DNA of 64,000 nt. It comes from Acheta domesticus. Lineage: Eukaryota; Arthropoda; Insecta; Orthoptera; Gryllidae. Positions within the stretch are counted from its first letter, which is position 1. Every line of letters begins with the position of its first letter. This document shows positions 59,901 through 64,000 of this stretch, in pieces. Position numbers and translations under genes: made by a program. Location: positions 68,838,984-68,902,983 of the forward strand of contig JAHLJT010003656.1 in NCBI GenBank assembly GCA_031308135.1, read 5' to 3'. Under the pieces are notes generated by a model that was not told the DNA's origin, searched no databases, and saw only the letters and a list, made by a program, of their open reading frames with translations.

Positions 59901-60985
59901 CAACGCCCGTGAGTGTTATTCATTTTAGAGTGGCCGAAATAACGGTTGAAACAGCACGAATGTACACGTTTGTTCTAACTTACCGCAGGAGTACAATGAA
60001 ACCTCCAAGTTCTGTAGCACATGATACTGAATGTACGCATGAATTTATTATCAATGAAACACAAATGAATATCCATGTTTACTTCGAGGAGCTTCTAATT
60101 GTTAATAAAAAACCCATATCTGAATGCCCAAATAACTAATCTCCATCTCAAAACATGAAAAAGTAAGACTTCAAGAAAAAAAAAACACTATCACATCATA
60201 AGGACATTTAAAAAAACGTACATTTAACCAAGACATGAATTCCATGAATTCGCACAAAACAACGCAAGTAGTCTTTCGCAGAGGCGCATCATCAATAAAT
60301 CACCAGTTAGGCTCCCCTCGTATCGCGTGGGCTGGGAAACCCAATTCGTCCCTGATGACGTCCAGGGTCAAGGTCGCGGCGCGTGCGCCCACGCCCCGCG
60401 GGAAGGAAACGCCCCGCGCCCGACACGACTCGCAACGCGCTCGCGGCTGCACAGCTTTAATAAATCCAATGACGAAGAACCTCGTCCCGGAGATTAGGAA
60501 TAAACTCAGCGATGTTAGAGGCGCTTGGCCGAAAGTAAACACCATCTGCTGTCACAGCTTCGCATCGCAAAGGTATCCATTTAAATCATTGTGTGTCTCG
60601 CTGTTTTCCAATCTCAGAGTTGATTACGGGAACGGATTTGTAGATTTCCCACATTTCGTTCCATAGTTATCAAAAAGGTTACAAACAACTGTTTGGTTGG
60701 CTTCTGACAGGTAGGTCATAGTTAACGTTCTATTCAGAAGGTTACTGAACATTCTGAACCAGTTTAATTTAACATCCCTCTCTACTCAGCGACGCTTCCC
60801 ATAAGCACTCATCACTTAACCATCGTGCATCCTACAGACCGGAGATCCGGAAACCACACAGCAACCAACAAAACACACATCTGATCGAAGCGACTCCCTC
60901 GATACCCACACCAAGTGACATCGCCACAAGCACTTGTTGCACTCAGAGGCTCTCAACTACCTGGACGACGGGATAGGAACTCTCT
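56925..60985. other. Mostly AT-rich region, no gene supported
   Basis: About 4 kb with scattered frames: 57328-57663 (111 codons, plus, with an internal Kozak-like AAAATGGCAG near 57509), 59195-59527 (110 codons, plus) and 60235-60666 (143 codons, plus). None shows a domain and most are opposed by an open frame on the other strand. Minor GC patches lie at 58140-58220 and 60350-60450. Confidence 0.35.
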
Positions 60986-60999
60986 CCACTAGGGCAGCT

Positions 61000-62165
61000 T
61001 CCCACAGAGCGAGCGGCGTGCGGGCGCGTGGCTCCGCCGGGCTGTGCTCGAGCACTGGCTTTCAGGTGGCTCTCCCCGCCCCGCCCCGCCCCGCCGCCCA
61101 CCCAGACTTGTCCTCGTCGGCCGTCGGCACGCACGCGTGGTTGCGGAGAAGCGGGGCGGGGCAAGATGGGAATGGAGCGCAGGAGGGCGGGGAGGAGAGG
61201 GGCTCGGCAGAAAGGCACCGTAGAGCGGGGCGGGGCACGGTGGCGCGGGATACGGCGGAGCGGGAGCACGATGGAGCGGGGGCACAGTGGAGTGGGGCGG
61301 GCCACAGAGGAGCGGAGCGAGGCATGGCGGAGCGGAGCGGGGTACGGCGGAGCGGAGCGGGACATGGCGTAGCGGAGCGGAGGACCACCACCGAGCCGGA
61401 GGCCGGTGGAGTGGGGCAAGTCACGGCGGAGCGGAGCGGGGCACGGCGGAGTGGGGTGGGACACGGGTGAGCGGAGCGGGGCACAGTCGAGTGGGCGGGG
61501 TAAATCGGAGCGGAGCGGGGCACGGCGGAGCAGTGAGGGGCACAGTGGTGCGGAGCGGGCCACGACGGAGCAGTGAGGGGCACGGCGGAGCGGAGCGGGG
61601 CACGGCGGAGCGGAGCGGGTCACGGCGGAGTGGGGCGGAGCACGGCCGAGCGGGGCGGGACACGGTCGAGTGGGCGGGGTAAATCGGAGCGGAGCGGGGC
61701 ACGGCGGAGCAGTGAGGGGCACAGTGGTGCGGAGCGGGCCACGACGGAGCAGTGAGGGGCACGGCGGAGCGGAGCGGGGCACGGCGGAGTGGGGCGGAGC
61801 ACAGGCGAGCGGGGCGGGACACGGTCGAGTGGGCGGGGTAAATCGGAGCGGGGCACGGCGGAGCAGAGCGCCGCTGGACGGAAGGGCCGACGCAATAAGA
61901 GATGGGGTGCGAGGTACTGTAGGGAGGGGCGGAGTGGTGAAGCGAGAGACTGGAGCGCGACGGAGCGCAGAAGAGATCGGGGCGGGGCAGAGAGGAGAGG
62001 AACGTTGGCGCGCGCGCGGGCCAGGGGTACGGCAGGGCGTTGTACCGCCGCGCCACCTCTATCGACCCACCCCGACAGCTGGTGCCGCCGCCACCGTCGC
62101 CGCCGCCAACGTCGCGTCGCCGACTACTGCCGACGGGTGGAGCCGGCTGGCGCGGCACGGTCAGC
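61000..62165. other. Large GC island containing a minisatellite
   Basis: The longest GC-rich block of the window. It starts with CCCCG repeats (61075-61095), is occupied by a GGAGCGG-type minisatellite, and ends in CpG-dense unique sequence with GCCGCC units. Frames up to 279 codons on the minus strand translate the repeat as Pro-Ala-Pro-Leu-Arg and Ser-Ala-Pro-Pro-Cys periods and are best seen as repeat artefacts. Confidence 0.75.
61140..61880. repeat. GC-rich minisatellite with higher-order repeat
   Basis: The basic unit is about 20-21 bases, built on GGAGCGG(A)GCGGGGCACGGC. On top of it a longer block beginning GTGGGCGGGGTAAATCGGAG recurs at 61491, 61670 and 61829, giving higher-order periods of 179 and 159 bases. 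The first two blocks share the internal order of variants (GCAGTGAGGGGCACAGTGGT and 'GGGCCACGACGGAGC'). Confidence 0.9.
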
Positions 62166-62169
62166 GAGT

Positions 62170-63080
62170 ACTCGTAGTTACCCCTGACCGCCGAGCTGGT
62201 ACAAAACAGAATCAAAGGGAGCGGTCAAGCCATTTGCATAATCTGTCCACATGATGAGCCATCAGAACTGAGAAGAAATGCATTATCGCCCTTACCATTA
62301 GTCACTGGAATAAGAATTCAAACGGGTAAACGTCATTGAACTATGATGTTTTTACATCATAATTGTTATTATAAAATCAAATATGCAGAGAGAGCAGCTG
62401 TGGCCTTGTGATGCACCGATTCGAAGATTCCTTGTGTTCGTGTGTGAAACTCGCGTGTGTTAAGAAACAGAGTGACTAAATCAATTCATTTCTCTCTTGA
62501 ATTTAAATGGCAAAATTTATGATAGACGATATCACGATCCATCGATCCAGCATTTCTTAGCAGGCGTACATCAAAGTATTATTGGGGGAGGGGCTGCACG
62601 ATTCTGAATCCTGTCTGCTGAACTTCGTATTTCCGCTTCGGGACATCATTAGTGTCACTTTGCGAACCCTGAAGACGTCTGAAAATCTCTTTTCGATCTA
62701 CTTGTCATATTCTTCACGGGAAGAAGCGGTTTCTGAACAATAGGTTGTACTAACAAATTAATTTAGGAAGTCCGCGACTACATTCAAAGTCTCCTTACTA
62801 CTCACACTCGCTCGCCCTCTTCTCCTCACTAGTAACAATCGGCCGTCATTCTACGAACTGAAGTGGGAATATGCGCTCGTGATCACGAAATAGTCTACAG
62901 AGACACATCAAGAAACCAGTCTAAAAAAACAGCTCGTTGAGCACAACTACTTTTAGAAGCTGCCTAATAAATTCCACTATAGTATCGTTAGTTGAACTAC
63001 ATCGAAACATTTTCTGTTGAATTATTTACTTTTTTTTTCGTTCCCTGCGAAATCTCTCCCGAACCTTGCAGGGAGTACAC
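62170..63080. other. AT-rich stretch, nothing recognised
   Basis: No frame of interest, array or RNA gene seen before the MITE at 63094. Confidence 0.35.
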
Positions 63081-63093
63081 CACGGGGTGGCTG

Positions 63094-63531
63094 CAGTGGC
63101 GTAGCTTCAGTTGGTGTCACCGGGGCGAAGCTAATGGTGTCACCACCCCCTATAAATTAAGTATAAAAATATCTATTGCTGCAATGATTATACATTATTT
63201 TATTAAAAATACATATTTGCACATGATAGTTATTTATAATATATTAAAAAATTCTATGTAACTAAGAATAATTGCAATATGCAAATAAATCATAATCTAT
63301 GCTTATGATCTAAATGTAATGTAAATTAATATAAATGATTTTTAACTGAACCATAAAAATTAAATAATTCCAACAATAAAATTTTCAAACTATTAAAACT
63401 AAGAAAACTAACTATAAATATATAACATTTTTAAATAAACGACTATAAAATAATGTAATTGGTGTCACCCCTAGAATGATGTCACCCGGGGCGCGCCGCC
63501 CACTCTGCGCCCCCCCCCCTAGCTACGCCAC
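63094..63531. mobile_element. 438-bp MITE with direct flank duplication
   Basis: The left end CAGTGGCGTAGCTTCAG and right end CTAGCTACGCCAC are inverted repeats, with shared subterminal GGTGTCACC and CCCGGGG(C)G blocks and an AT-rich interior without a coding frame. GGGGTGGCTG occurs at 63084-63093 and 63532-63541 as direct flank duplication; the match extends to 14 bases (CCACGGGGTGGCTG) if the last right-hand CCAC is counted. The CAGTGGCG terminus resembles hAT-type elements, whose usual duplication is eight bases, so the class remains open. Confidence 0.82.
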
Positions 63532-63549
63532 GGGGTGGCTGTTCTTTCG

Positions 63550-63850
63550 GAACCCCTGCGGCGGCGTGGCCCGCGGGCAAGAGGTTGGCGGCGAAGCTCT
63601 CACGCAATGATAGCCCGGATTGGGAAGCGACGGCGACGAGCCGCGATAATAGACTCTGCCCGCGCTGGATGAATGGACGGATGAATCACGCGCGCCGCCG
63701 GGCTCCTCGGGCGCGGCAACAGTCCGAAGTTCCTGCCTCGCTCGGAGATCAAGGCCGCTGCACCGGCGCGGACGCAGCGCCGCTGAGGTATTATCGCTCT
63801 TCCGTCCCGCGCTGGTTCTCGACACGCGGAGGCAAATTCCCACGAACTTC
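63550..63850. other. GC-rich island
   Basis: CpG-dense block adjoining the MITE. Opposing frames of 122 and 125 codons overlap across it, without a recognisable domain. Confidence 0.62.
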
Positions 63851-64000
63851 ACTCGCGCGACGTAAATCATTCCCACTCGACCTTTGCTCATTTGGGTTCC
63901 CTTCTATGGAAGAGGCTAGGAGCTTTGTCTCATTCATTTGCTGTTCATACTTTTCGCTTTAGTCAGCAACATTCACACTTCCAAGACGTGCTTCGGACTC

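Noticed and set aside
60943..62215. Minus-strand frames of 264 and 279 codons rich in Pro-Ala-Pro and Ser-Ala-Pro
   Set aside because: They translate the GGAGCGG minisatellite. Several frames on both strands are open at once, and the translation is strictly periodic.

Overview
The window looks like non-coding DNA from a large, repeat-rich animal genome. An arthropod, probably an insect, is the most likely source. This rests on several degenerate tRNA-derived SINEs, cut-and-paste transposon remnants with insect-like termini, long AT-rich stretches, and the absence of any compact gene order. The species call is an inference. No bacterial, organellar or viral gene organisation is visible. I find no protein-coding gene I can defend: the long open frames lie in GC-rich or low-complexity DNA, are open in several frames on both strands at once, and show no recognisable domain. 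Exons shorter than about 60 codons, or divergent ones, could be present unseen. The window could equally be intergenic or lie inside a very large intron.

Layout: an AT-rich background is interrupted about every 2 to 2.5 kb by short (0.2-0.9 kb), sharply bounded, CpG-dense GC islands (for example 1160-1700, 3200-3620, 7535-8275, 11150-11460, 20215-20600, 22490-22985, 23640-24430, 35275-35545, 44540-44895, 51770-52090, 53850-54115, 55715-56640, 61000-62165). Several contain CGG, CGACG, GGCT or GGN simple repeats. Two (24430-24780 and 54210-54990) are mainly GGC/GGT tracts, and one (61140-61880) is a GC-rich minisatellite with a higher-order repeat. A gap of exactly 1000 N lies at 40181-41180.

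Mobile DNA is the main recognisable content. A 1.6 kb element with about 460-bp terminal inverted repeats (45835-47447) sits inside a hAT-like remnant (45649-47663), and a single terminus of the same family lies at 766-996 beside a CT/AT microsatellite. There are two copies of one tRNA-SINE family (6925-7137, 30904-31131), two copies of a longer composite tRNA-SINE (minus strand, 18705-19232 and 35948-36334), and a third SINE type next to one of them (35705-35893). A 438-bp MITE with a 10-bp direct flank duplication lies at 63094-63531, and a 159-bp insertion with a 12-bp target duplication and a perfect 30-bp internal inverted repeat lies at 21691-21849. Other structures are a 78-bp-arm foldback at 42316-42574, an imperfect palindrome centred on a CRE-like octamer (56796-56920), and local tandem duplications at 25911-26754 and 51551-51786.

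No set of genes working together can be described here. The most promising novelty is the set of unclassified repeat families and foldback structures, and the regular lattice of CpG-dense islands.
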